From Bacillota bacterium (lineage in GTDB: Bacteria; Bacillota; GCA-003054495; Carboxydocellales; JAJZTU01): DNA of 13,416 bases. The stretch lies in NCBI GenBank assembly GCA_021848765.1, contig JAJZTU010000062.1:1-13416 (forward strand). Reading direction: 5' to 3'. Within the stretch, counting starts at the first letter, position 1. The number at the start of each line of letters is the position of its first letter. Shown piece after piece: positions 6,661-13,171 of this stretch. Made by a program: the position numbers and the translations under genes. The notes below the pieces were generated by a model, which was not told where the DNA came from, searched no databases, and worked only from the letters and a program-made list of their open reading frames with translations.

Positions 6661-7503
6661 ATGCTGGTAGACATCCAAGAACTCTCCAAAACTTTTCATA
6701 AGCATGGCGGACCCCCGCTCACCGTCCTGGACAGGGTCTCTTTGCAGGTCCGGGAAGGAGACTTTATTTGTCTTCTTGGCCCTTCAGGCTGTGGAAAGTC
6801 CACCCTGCTAAATGTGGTCGCCGGCCTGGAAACCGCTTCCGCCGGCAGCGCCCTGCTGGACGGAGTCCCAATCAACGGCCCCGGTTCCGACAGGGTGGTG
6901 GTATTCCAGGAAGCCGCCCTTTTTCCCTGGCTGACCGTCATTGACAATGTTAGCTTTGGACTTACCACCAATGGCCTGAGCAAACAAGCAGCCCGGAAAC
7001 GTGCCCTGGAATACCTGGCTTTGGTGCATCTCACCAAGTTTGCCCATTCCTATCCCCATGAGCTTTCCGGCGGCATGCGGCAGAGGGTTGCCATTGCCAG
7101 GGCCCTGGCCATGAATCCGCGCATCCTGCTCATGGACGAACCCTTCGGAGCCTTGGATGAACAAACCCGCATCCTCATGCACGCCGAACTTCAGGAAATT
7201 TGGCTAAAAACCAAAAAAACCATCTTGTTTGTCACTCACAGTATCCGGGAAGCCGTACTTTTGGCCGACCGTATCCTGGTTATGGGCACCCGTCCGGGAA
7301 GATTCCTTAAGGAGTTTCAGATCCCCTATTCCCGGCCCAGGGAGGAAGCTGACCCCAACCTTGCCTATATCGAACACCAAATCATGGAGATTCTCCGCTC
7401 AGAAATTGAAAAAGTCATCCGGGATGAGATGGACAGCAGTTACAGCCTCACCAGGGATTCCGGTCCCTGGACTCCTGAACGGGACATGGGCGGCAATATC
7501 TAA
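6661..7503 (+). CDS. ABC transporter ATPase, nitrate/sulfonate/taurine (NitT/TauT) type, orphan
   Basis: This 280-residue cytoplasmic ATPase would power an importer of the SsuB/TauB/NrtD class. Visible motifs are Walker A GPSGCGKST (40-48), the Q-loop VFQEAALFPW (Q83), signature LSGGMRQR (135-142), Walker B ILLMDEP (155-161) and the switch His in VTHS (H193). The GxRPGR-like segment (MGTRPGRF, 208-215) and a C-terminal helix are usual for this family. An extra polar tail follows to residue 280. ATG 6661 has a strong AGGAGG ribosome binding site. No permease or substrate-binding protein of this family lies next to it: downstream the convergent modC ends 2 bp away, and upstream the genes point the other way. 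The transported substrate therefore cannot be named. Confidence 0.9.
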   Translation: MLVDIQELSKTFHKHGGPPLTVLDRVSLQVREGDFICLLGPSGCGKSTLLNVVAGLETASAGSALLDGVPINGPGSDRVVVFQEAALFPWLTVIDNVSFGLTTNGLSKQAARKRALEYLALVHLTKFAHSYPHELSGGMRQRVAIARALAMNPRILLMDEPFGALDEQTRILMHAELQEIWLKTKKTILFVTHSIREAVLLADRILVMGTRPGRFLKEFQIPYSRPREEADPNLAYIEHQIMEILRSEIEKVIRDEMDSSYSLTRDSGPWTPERDMGGNI

Positions 7504-7505
7504 GA

Positions 7506-8198
7506 CTATAGTTGTTTCCCCTGGTTCAGGCCAATAATCCTGTCTCCAAGGAGTCTGGCCTCTTCCTGGTCATGGGTAATTAGTACAAAGGGAATTTTCC
7601 ACAGCCGGTGAATCTCCTTTAACTCCTGTTGCAGAGTACCCCTGGTATCTTTATCTAAAGCTGACAAAGGTTCATCCAGCAGCAGCAGCTCAGGTTCTAC
7701 CATCAGGGCCCTGGCCAGGGCCGTTCTCTGCTTTTCTCCCCCCGAAAGCCGCCCAGGGTACGCACTCTGTAGATGAGTTAGCTTAAACATATCTAAAATA
7801 TCCTTCACCGAAAACTTCCCCAGGCTCCTGGCTTCCGCCTCACTCTTCCCGCCACCGTCAGCCCCGCTGTTCGCCCTGGAACACCTGCAGCCCTTGGGAA
7901 TACCATACATAATATTCTCCTTAACGGTCAGATGGGGAAACAGGGCGTAATTCTGAAACACATACCCGATTCGTCTCAACCGGGTGGGCACATTTACCCT
8001 GTCCTCTGTAGAAAATAACCTTCTCCCATCCAGCCGGATTTCCCCCCGGTCGGGATTTCTTAAACCGGCAATACAATCCAGCACAGTGGTCTTCCCCGCA
8101 CCTGAAGGCCCAACCAGGACCAAAATCTCCCGGTCAGCGCTGAAGTCCACCTCCAGGGAAAAGTGGGGCAGCTTTTTTGTAATCCGCACCTCCAGCAA
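7506..8198 (-). CDS. modC: Molybdate ABC transporter ATPase (ModC-like, short form)
   Basis: This ATPase energises molybdate (or tungstate) uptake with the ModB permease. With the start proposed here it has 230 residues: Walker A GPSGAGKTT (30-38), Q-loop FQNYALFPH (81-89), signature LSGGEKQR (151-158), Walker B LLLLDEP (171-177) and switch His H209. The protein ends just after the ATPase domain, so the C-terminal TOBE/Mop domain of classical ModC (about 350 residues) is absent. A Gly- and Cys-containing insertion (residues about 102-127) lies between the Q-loop and the signature. TTG 8198 is chosen because GGAGG precedes it and it sits just beyond the modB stop, giving MLEVRI, the usual ModC beginning. 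An upstream TTG at 8243 inside modB has no ribosome binding site. Confidence 0.85.
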   Translation of the reverse strand: MLEVRITKKLPHFSLEVDFSADREILVLVGPSGAGKTTVLDCIAGLRNPDRGEIRLDGRRLFSTEDRVNVPTRLRRIGYVFQNYALFPHLTVKENIMYGIPKGCRCSRANSGADGGGKSEAEARSLGKFSVKDILDMFKLTHLQSAYPGRLSGGEKQRTALARALMVEPELLLLDEPLSALDKDTRGTLQQELKEIHRLWKIPFVLITHDQEEARLLGDRIIGLNQGKQL

Positions 8199-8200
8199 TC

Positions 8201-8875
8201 CTAGCCCCTCCCCTCCTGGCGCAGTTTTCTCCACTTGGTCCAATAATTCAGTCCAAAAATTACCGTAAAACTAAACATGGCCATTATCCCGCCGAGAGTT
8301 TGGGCTGTAGCCGTATCTCCTGACTCTACGGCAAAATATATAGCCAGAGGTATTGTCTGAGTCTGCCCCGGGATATTCCCCGCAATCATCAAGGTAGCGC
8401 CAAACTCACCCAGGGCACGGGCAAAGGCCAGCACCAACCCGGCCACAATCCCCGGCCAGGCCAAAGGCAAAGTAACCGTGGCAAAAATCCGCCACTCCCC
8501 CGCCCCCAGTGTGCGCGCTGCCCGCTCCAGATTCAAATCCACCCCGGAAATCGCTGCCTTGGCGCTCTGGTACATCAAGGGAAAGGAGACCACTGTAGCA
8601 GCCAGCACCGCCGCCCACCAGGTAAATACTATCCGCGCCCCAAAGAGGGTCTCTGCCAGCTTTCCCAGCGGCCCATGGACACCAAAGAGAACAAGCAGCC
8701 CATAGCCGACGACAGAAGGGGGAAGTACCAGGGGAAGAGTGAGCAGGGCTTCCAGTACATCCTGCCCCGGGAACTCATGCCTGGCCATTAATCTGGCCAG
8801 CAACAGGCCCAGCACAAAAACTATCATTACCGCCAGGACAGCAACTTTCAATGATAAAATCACCGGTTCCAGCAT
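8201..8875 (-). CDS. modB: Molybdate ABC transporter permease ModB
   Basis: This integral membrane permease of 224 residues has about five hydrophobic segments and the ModB hallmark TLPLVLPPSVVGYGLL near the N-terminus. The cytoplasmic coupling loop ERAARTLGAGEWR is followed by the conserved LAFARALGEFGATLM region. It forms the channel for molybdate/tungstate between ModA and ModC. ATG 8875 is preferred because AGGAGGGGG precedes it; a TTG further upstream would extend the frame by 11 residues but without a ribosome binding site. It lies 72 bp downstream of modA and directly upstream of modC, so the three form one operon. Confidence 0.92.
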   Translation of the reverse strand: MLEPVILSLKVAVLAVMIVFVLGLLLARLMARHEFPGQDVLEALLTLPLVLPPSVVGYGLLVLFGVHGPLGKLAETLFGARIVFTWWAAVLAATVVSFPLMYQSAKAAISGVDLNLERAARTLGAGEWRIFATVTLPLAWPGIVAGLVLAFARALGEFGATLMIAGNIPGQTQTIPLAIYFAVESGDTATAQTLGGIMAMFSFTVIFGLNYWTKWRKLRQEGRG

Positions 8876-8947
8876 CTTCTCCCCCCTCCTTCCGTCAGAA
8901 TCTGCCAACCCAACTTAGATCCCGCCCAATTGCAGCTTTCAGCTGGC

Positions 8948-9766
8948 TCATTTGCCCAACAGGGGCTTAAATCCATGTTTCGTAAACACCCCGGCAGCCT
9001 CCGGCCCGGCCAGGAAATTCATGAAATCCCGGGCCTCCGCAGGAACTTTGCTATTTTTCAACAAGGCCATAGGATACACAATGGGCTTATGGGAATCCCC
9101 GGGGGCAGTGGCTACTTTCACCCCGTTTTTTAACGCCCGGACATCAGACTCATAAACCAGGCCTGCATCCACATTTCCGGTATCCACATAGGTGAGGACC
9201 TGGCGCACATCCTTAGCCGGCACAAGTTTCCCCTGGAGCTTAGCCCATAAGCCCAGTTTGTTCAATGCTTCCTGGGCGTACTTCCCGGCCGGTACTGTTT
9301 CCGGGACCCCTATACTTATTTCCCCTACCGTTTCTCCGGATAGATCAGAAAACCCTTTTATCAGCGTCTCCTTTCCTTTCGCCACTACCAAAACCAGTTC
9401 ATTCCCCAAAAGATTTTTCCGGGACTCCGTAACCAAAAGCCCCTTATTCTCCAGTTCGTCTATCTGCTTTTTTCCGGCGGAAATGAACACATCCACCGGG
9501 GCGCCTTCTTCAATCTGCTTCTGCAATGCGCCGGAAGAGCCAAAATTTAAATTCACCTTTAACTCCGGATTCTTTTTCGCATACATTTCCTGAAGCTCAG
9601 TCAGCGCGTCTTTTAAACTAATAGCAGCCGAAGCAGTAATGGTTTTATTTTGATTCCCTATTGCCGCTGACTTCGGAGTCTCGCCGGTTTTAGGGGTGCA
9701 CCCTCCCAGTGCGGCAACAAGCATTATTACTATGACCAAACTTAAAACCTTAATCCATCTGTTCAT
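8948..9766 (-). CDS. modA: Molybdate-binding lipoprotein ModA
   Basis: This extracytoplasmic receptor of 272 residues captures molybdate or tungstate for ModBC. A lipoprotein signal peptide ends at the lipobox ALGGC (Cys23). The mature protein shows the ModA pattern: ITASAAISLKDAL, then FGSSGALQKQIEEGAPVDVFISA, then the GNELVLVVAKG strand. These contain the Ser residues expected to hold the oxyanion. The C-terminal part has YVDTGNVDAGLVY and YPMALLKNS, also typical of the family. ATG 9766 has AAAGGAG seven bases upstream. Sequence alone does not distinguish molybdate from tungstate preference. Confidence 0.93.
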   Translation of the reverse strand: MNRWIKVLSLVIVIMLVAALGGCTPKTGETPKSAAIGNQNKTITASAAISLKDALTELQEMYAKKNPELKVNLNFGSSGALQKQIEEGAPVDVFISAGKKQIDELENKGLLVTESRKNLLGNELVLVVAKGKETLIKGFSDLSGETVGEISIGVPETVPAGKYAQEALNKLGLWAKLQGKLVPAKDVRQVLTYVDTGNVDAGLVYESDVRALKNGVKVATAPGDSHKPIVYPMALLKNSKVPAEARDFMNFLAGPEAAGVFTKHGFKPLLGK

Positions 9767-9816
9767 TTTTCTGCTCCTTTCGAATCTAAATAAAAACTAT
9801 TCAAACTATATAAAAA

Positions 9817-9851
9817 GCGCTACTTCAAAAGAACAATCTTTTGAAAAGCGC
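9817..9851 (-). terminator. Terminator-like hairpin in the modA leader
   Basis: On the minus strand GCGCT-TTTCAAAAGA pairs with TCTTTTGAA-GTAGCGC across a 4-base loop with one small internal bulge, and TTTTTATATA follows. It ends about 50 bases before the modA ATG. It either ends transcripts reading through from pstA or acts as an attenuator in the modABC leader, depending on where mod transcription starts. Confidence 0.6.
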
Positions 9852-9860
9852 CTTAGCTTA

Positions 9861-9875
9861 GCAATGCTTCATTGC
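9861..9875. repeat. Small hairpin GCAATG-N3-CATTGC in the modA leader
   Basis: Six-base perfect arms and a 3-base loop lie about 10 bp upstream of the terminator-like hairpin. If transcription begins near 9894, both hairpins are in the same leader RNA. Confidence 0.4.
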
Positions 9876-9900
9876 ACTTAACCAGCCGAATTCATTTATT

Positions 9901-9929
9901 ATTTTAGAACAAGCCCGGTCTAATTGCAA
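9901..9929 (-). promoter_or_regulatory. Putative sigma-A promoter of modABC
   Basis: On the minus strand TTGCAA (9924-9929) is followed after 17 bp by TAAAAT (9901-9906), nine of twelve consensus positions. It would give a leader of about 130 bases that contains both hairpins. It lies in the otherwise gene-free 228 bp between pstA and modA. Confidence 0.5.
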
Positions 9930-9932
9930 GCT

Positions 9933-9960
9933 TTTTTTAATTCTCATTTTTTAATTCTCA
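9933..9960. repeat. Perfect 14-bp tandem repeat upstream of the mod promoter
   Basis: TTTTTTAATTCTCA occurs twice head to tail (9933-9946 and 9947-9960). The AT-rich copies abut the -35 of the putative mod promoter, where an UP element or activator site would lie. Confidence 0.6.
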
Positions 9961-9994
9961 GGCTTTCTAACCCTCCTAATTGGCGAATACGCTA

Positions 9995-10888
9995 TTACCG
10001 TCCGCTTGCTGTCATCTTTCCGTGAATTATCCTGCCAACCCAGCGGGCCAGGATGTTAAATGTAATTACCACTAAAATTAAGACTGCCGCCGAACCATCG
10101 GCAACCCTGCGCACATCCGGAATCAGGGCTTCTGAATTAATCTTCCAGATATGTACCGCCAGTGTGGCTGCCGGTCTAAACGGATTTAAAGGCGAAGCCG
10201 GGCTGGTAATATCCCAATTGCTGAAGTTCAAAGGCGGGCTGCTGATCCCGGCCGTATACAAAAGGGCGGCCGCTTCACCAAAAACCCTGCCTGCGGTGAT
10301 AATAACACCGGTAATCAAAGCAGGCAAGGCTACAGGAATTAATACCCTGATCACTGTCTGCCAACGGGTAGCTCCTAAAGCCAGACTGCCTTCTTTTAAT
10401 TCGCCGGGTACACTGCGTACCGCCTCTTCGGAAATCCTTACCATTAAGGGCAGGTTAATTACCGTCAGCGCCAAGGCGCCGGACATCAGAGAATAGCCCC
10501 AGCCGGTAAAATTTACAAAAACCAGCAATCCAAACAAACCCACTACAATTGACGGCAAAGAAGTTAAAGCTTCAATACAGAGTCTAACCATGCCTGTCAC
10601 AAAACCGCGTTTAGCATATTCAGCCAGATAGATTCCTGCCAGCAAACCAATAGGGACGGTAACGGACATAGATAGAACCAGAATATAAAATGAGTTAAAT
10701 AATTGCGGACCGACCCCGCCACCGGCCCGTAAATTCTGAGCCGGTTTGGTGAGAAAATCCAAATCAATTTCCTTGGCCCCATGATAAAGGACATACCCGA
10801 TCAAGGATGCCAGTATAGCTATGATCGTCAAAGCTGCCAGCCAAAAAAACACTGTTGCCACGTTATCTGCAGTACGTACTTTCATCAT
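9995..10888 (-). CDS. pstA: Phosphate ABC transporter permease PstA
   Basis: This 297-residue membrane protein forms half of the phosphate channel with PstC. It has about six hydrophobic segments. The coupling loop EGSLALGATRWQT, the conserved TSLPSIVVGLFGLLVF stretch and the GEAAALLYTAG region before the last segments are all PstA-like. Its ATG overlaps the pstC stop codon by four bases (ATGA), so translation is coupled. Normally pstB follows at once; here no ATPase gene follows, although an isolated AGGAGGG lies about 20 bp after the stop. Confidence 0.94.
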   Translation of the reverse strand: MMKVRTADNVATVFFWLAALTIIAILASLIGYVLYHGAKEIDLDFLTKPAQNLRAGGGVGPQLFNSFYILVLSMSVTVPIGLLAGIYLAEYAKRGFVTGMVRLCIEALTSLPSIVVGLFGLLVFVNFTGWGYSLMSGALALTVINLPLMVRISEEAVRSVPGELKEGSLALGATRWQTVIRVLIPVALPALITGVIITAGRVFGEAAALLYTAGISSPPLNFSNWDITSPASPLNPFRPAATLAVHIWKINSEALIPDVRRVADGSAAVLILVVITFNILARWVGRIIHGKMTASGR

Positions 10889-11766
10889 GCCAGACCTTTC
10901 TTTCCAATTAATCTAATTAAAATAATAAAAACAAAGGACATTAGCAGCAAAAGCAGGGCCATCGTCCAAAGAGCATTGTTCCAAAGCGACCCCATAACGG
11001 TGTACCCCATATCCATGGTGATCCCGCTGGTTAACGTTGTTGCCGGTTTGAAAAGTGAGTTGGGAATTTCTCGCACATTACCTATGACCATTTGCACAGC
11101 CAAAGCTTCCCCAAAGGCTCTCGATAATCCCAAAACAATACCTGTTAAAATTCCCGGCAAGGCCGCAGGTAATAAAACCGTTCGTATTGCCTGCCACCTG
11201 GTACTGCCCAAAGCAAATGCCGCTTCTTTATATGAACCGGGCAGGGCCCGGATGGTGTCAACCGAAACACTTACTATTGTCGGCATTATCATTACCGCGA
11301 GCACCAAAGCCCCGGCTAAAAGGCTAAAACCCAGGCCACCGAAAGCATTCCGGATCAAAGGCACGAGTATGCTTAAACCAAGCCAACCGTAAACAACCGA
11401 AGGAATTCCGGCTAATAATTCTATCGCCGGCTGCAGCATTTTCTTTCCCCAGGCAGGAGCAATTTCATTAATGAAAAAGGCCGCCATAATACTTAACGGG
11501 GCGCTCAATGACACGGCCAATAACGAAACAACGATGGAACCGACAAAAAACGGCAATATTCCCAGGGCAGGCCCACCTTCGGCATCAGGCCGGTCAGGAA
11601 TCCAATCAGTAGAAAAAAGAACGTCCACAGGGCTTATTCCCGTATTAATAAAGGTCGATAAACCTTTAATCCCAATAAAAGAGACAATGGATAAAGTTAT
11701 CACTATAACCAGACCGGCACACAGAAATGAAGTCCACTTCCCCAGGATTTCATTTTTCCACTTCAA
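10885..11766 (-). CDS. pstC: Phosphate ABC transporter permease PstC
   Basis: This 293-residue inner-membrane permease pairs with PstA. It has a hydrophobic N-terminal segment, a periplasmic loop including WIPDRPDAEGGPALGILPF, and a core with ELLAGIPSVVYGWLGL. The coupling loop EAAFALGSTRWQ and the GLSRAFGEALAVQMVIGN stretch are typical of PstC. TTG 11766 is preferred, about 9-10 bases after GGGAGGA; a TTG at 11796 lies in the foot of a strong hairpin without a ribosome binding site. It lies about 90 bp after pstS, with a GC-rich stem-loop in between, and overlaps pstA. Confidence 0.93.
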   Translation of the reverse strand: MKWKNEILGKWTSFLCAGLVIVITLSIVSFIGIKGLSTFINTGISPVDVLFSTDWIPDRPDAEGGPALGILPFFVGSIVVSLLAVSLSAPLSIMAAFFINEIAPAWGKKMLQPAIELLAGIPSVVYGWLGLSILVPLIRNAFGGLGFSLLAGALVLAVMIMPTIVSVSVDTIRALPGSYKEAAFALGSTRWQAIRTVLLPAALPGILTGIVLGLSRAFGEALAVQMVIGNVREIPNSLFKPATTLTSGITMDMGYTVMGSLWNNALWTMALLLLLMSFVFIILIRLIGKKGLA

Positions 11767-11798
11767 TTTTGCCCACTCCTCCCGTAAACACGGCAAAG

Positions 11799-11825
11799 GG
11801 GGCCAGCCCCTGCGGGGCTGTCCCC
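11799..11825 (-). repeat. GC-rich stem-loop between pstS and pstC
   Basis: Arms GGGGCCAGCCCC (11799-11810) and GGGGCTGTCCCC (11814-11825) form a 12-bp stem with one mismatch and a 3-base loop. On the minus strand no T-run follows, so it is unlikely to be a full terminator. In transporter operons such a hairpin after the binding-protein gene often protects the upstream mRNA segment, giving more receptor than permease. Confidence 0.65.
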
Positions 11826-11855
11826 ATAAAAATTTAATTTCGTAATTAATTAGCC

Positions 11856-12743
11856 TTAAGGATTACGGGTAACCTTCATTTCGGTAGCAGGAATATAACC
11901 CAATTTGGGAACGATGGTATCCTGCACCTCGGAACTAAGCATGTAGTCAAGAAACTCTTTCTTCAGGCCGGTAGGCTCCCCTTTGGTATACATATGCTCA
12001 TAAGACCATACGGGGTATTTGCCGGAAACTATATTTTCTTTCTTTGGTTCAACACCATCCAATTTGAGGGCCAAAACAGACTCATCCAGGTAAGCTAAAG
12101 CCAGGTAACCGATAGCGCCGGGAGTTTCTTTAATAATCTTCTTAACAGTACCGGAAGAATCTTCTTCAATACCGCTGGCTTCTTCCACTCCATTCAGGGC
12201 GTATTTTTTGAAAGTGGCCCGGGTACCTGAACCCTTGGGCCTATTGACCAGGGTAATTTTTTGATCGGCGCCACCCACTTCTTTCCAGTTGGTGATCTTG
12301 CCGGTAAAGATATCAATTAATTGTTTTTGAGTAAGGTCTTTAACTCCTACATTGGGATTAACAACAGCAGCCATACCGACAACAGCAACTTTATGGTCCT
12401 TTAACTGACCGGCATCAATGCCTTTTTTCTCTTCCGCAAACACATCGGAGTTACCAATATCGGCAGCGCCCTGGGATACCTGAGTCAGACCGGTGCCGCT
12501 GCCGCCGCCCTGAACAACGATTTGGGCGTTAGGATTTTTGCTCATAAACTGGGTAGCAGCCTCTTCAACCAAAGGTTGCAGAGCGGTGGAACCAACGGCA
12601 GTAACGGAACCGGACTTGTTTTCTTGAGTTTTTGGGGCTTCTCCCGCTTTATTTTCCTCTTTTTTGGAGCCGGCACACCCTGCCACGGCAATTGTCAAAA
12701 TAAGTGCCAATACTATTAATCCAATTTTCTTAAGCTTAAACAT
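11856..12743 (-). CDS. pstS: Phosphate-binding lipoprotein PstS
   Basis: This 295-residue receptor delivers phosphate to PstCA. A lipoprotein signal peptide ends at the lipobox VAGC (Cys23), followed by a short polar linker. The family signatures are plain: AVGSTALQPL, VQGGGSGTGLTQV, DIGNSDV, and VNRPKGSGTRATF, which together supply the phosphate-binding loops. FTGKITNWKEVGG is also characteristic. ATG 12743 follows AGGAGGT by seven bases. It is the first gene of the pst operon and is preceded by two PhoP-type promoters. Confidence 0.95.
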   Translation of the reverse strand: MFKLKKIGLIVLALILTIAVAGCAGSKKEENKAGEAPKTQENKSGSVTAVGSTALQPLVEEAATQFMSKNPNAQIVVQGGGSGTGLTQVSQGAADIGNSDVFAEEKKGIDAGQLKDHKVAVVGMAAVVNPNVGVKDLTQKQLIDIFTGKITNWKEVGGADQKITLVNRPKGSGTRATFKKYALNGVEEASGIEEDSSGTVKKIIKETPGAIGYLALAYLDESVLALKLDGVEPKKENIVSGKYPVWSYEHMYTKGEPTGLKKEFLDYMLSSEVQDTIVPKLGYIPATEMKVTRNP

Positions 12744-12864
12744 CTACCTTACCTCCTCTGATTCAGAAATATACTCCTTAAGAGCTATTCTATTTTATTT
12801 ACCATCACCCCCGGTATTTTTGTTCATCTTGAAATATCATGATTAAACCGTGACCCTAATATGT

Positions 12865-12940
12865 ATTATATTGTCGAATTGTTAGCTTATTGTTAAGGAA
12901 AATGTGTTTTTCAGTTAATAAGTAGTTAAACTGTTCTTAA
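12865..12940 (-). promoter_or_regulatory. PhoP-type promoter of pstS (proximal)
   Basis: TATAAT (12865-12870, minus strand) is preceded after 9 bp by an array of TTAACA-like half-sites whose plus-strand starts are 12880, 12891, 12902 (degenerate), 12913, 12924 and 12935, an exact 11-bp period. This is the layout of Bacillus PhoP-activated promoters, with boxes from about -22 upward and no good -35. Transcription should begin near 12858. Confidence 0.75.
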
Positions 12941-13003
12941 CTTTATTTAACTTAACCCTTGCTTAGTCTTTTCATCCATTATCGTCAAAATTTTTCCACG
13001 TTA

Positions 13004-13057
13004 ATTATAATCCGGACTCTTTAAAGTCAAGTTACCGGAATGTTAATTCATTGTTAA
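13004..13057 (-). promoter_or_regulatory. Second PhoP-type promoter upstream of pstS (distal)
   Basis: TATAAT (13004-13009, minus strand) is again preceded after 9 bp by half-sites starting at 13019, 13030, 13041 and 13052. The two distal ones are exact TTAACA and the two proximal ones are weaker. The spacing to the -10 is identical to that of the proximal promoter, 139 bp away. Confidence 0.65.
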
Positions 13058-13100
13058 GATTGTGCTTTCATAAATACCTGTCCTGCCGTGAAAATAAATT

Positions 13101-13123
13101 GGCATGTCCTGGACAGACATGCC
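13101..13123 (-). terminator. Terminator-like hairpin after the XRE regulator gene
   Basis: GGCATGTC (13101-13108) and GACATGCC (13116-13123) form a perfect 8-bp stem with a 7-base loop. On the minus strand it is followed by AATTTATTTT, a weak U-tract. It lies about 50 bp after the stop of the XRE gene and before the pst promoters, so it probably separates the two units. Confidence 0.55.
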
Positions 13124-13171
13124 TTGGATACGGGAGGGTTCTCAAGATGGTTATACTCACATTACTCCGGA

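Noticed and set aside
9858..9947. A 29-codon minus-strand frame whose end (INEFGWLSAMKHC) faintly recalls the HTH start of ModE/LysR regulators.
   Set aside because: It overlaps the putative mod promoter, lacks a ribosome binding site at usable distance and has too little sequence to separate a decayed modE from chance.
12760..12840. Very short reading frames in the pstS leader that could be leader peptides.
   Set aside because: None has a ribosome binding site matched to its start, and no attenuator structure follows.
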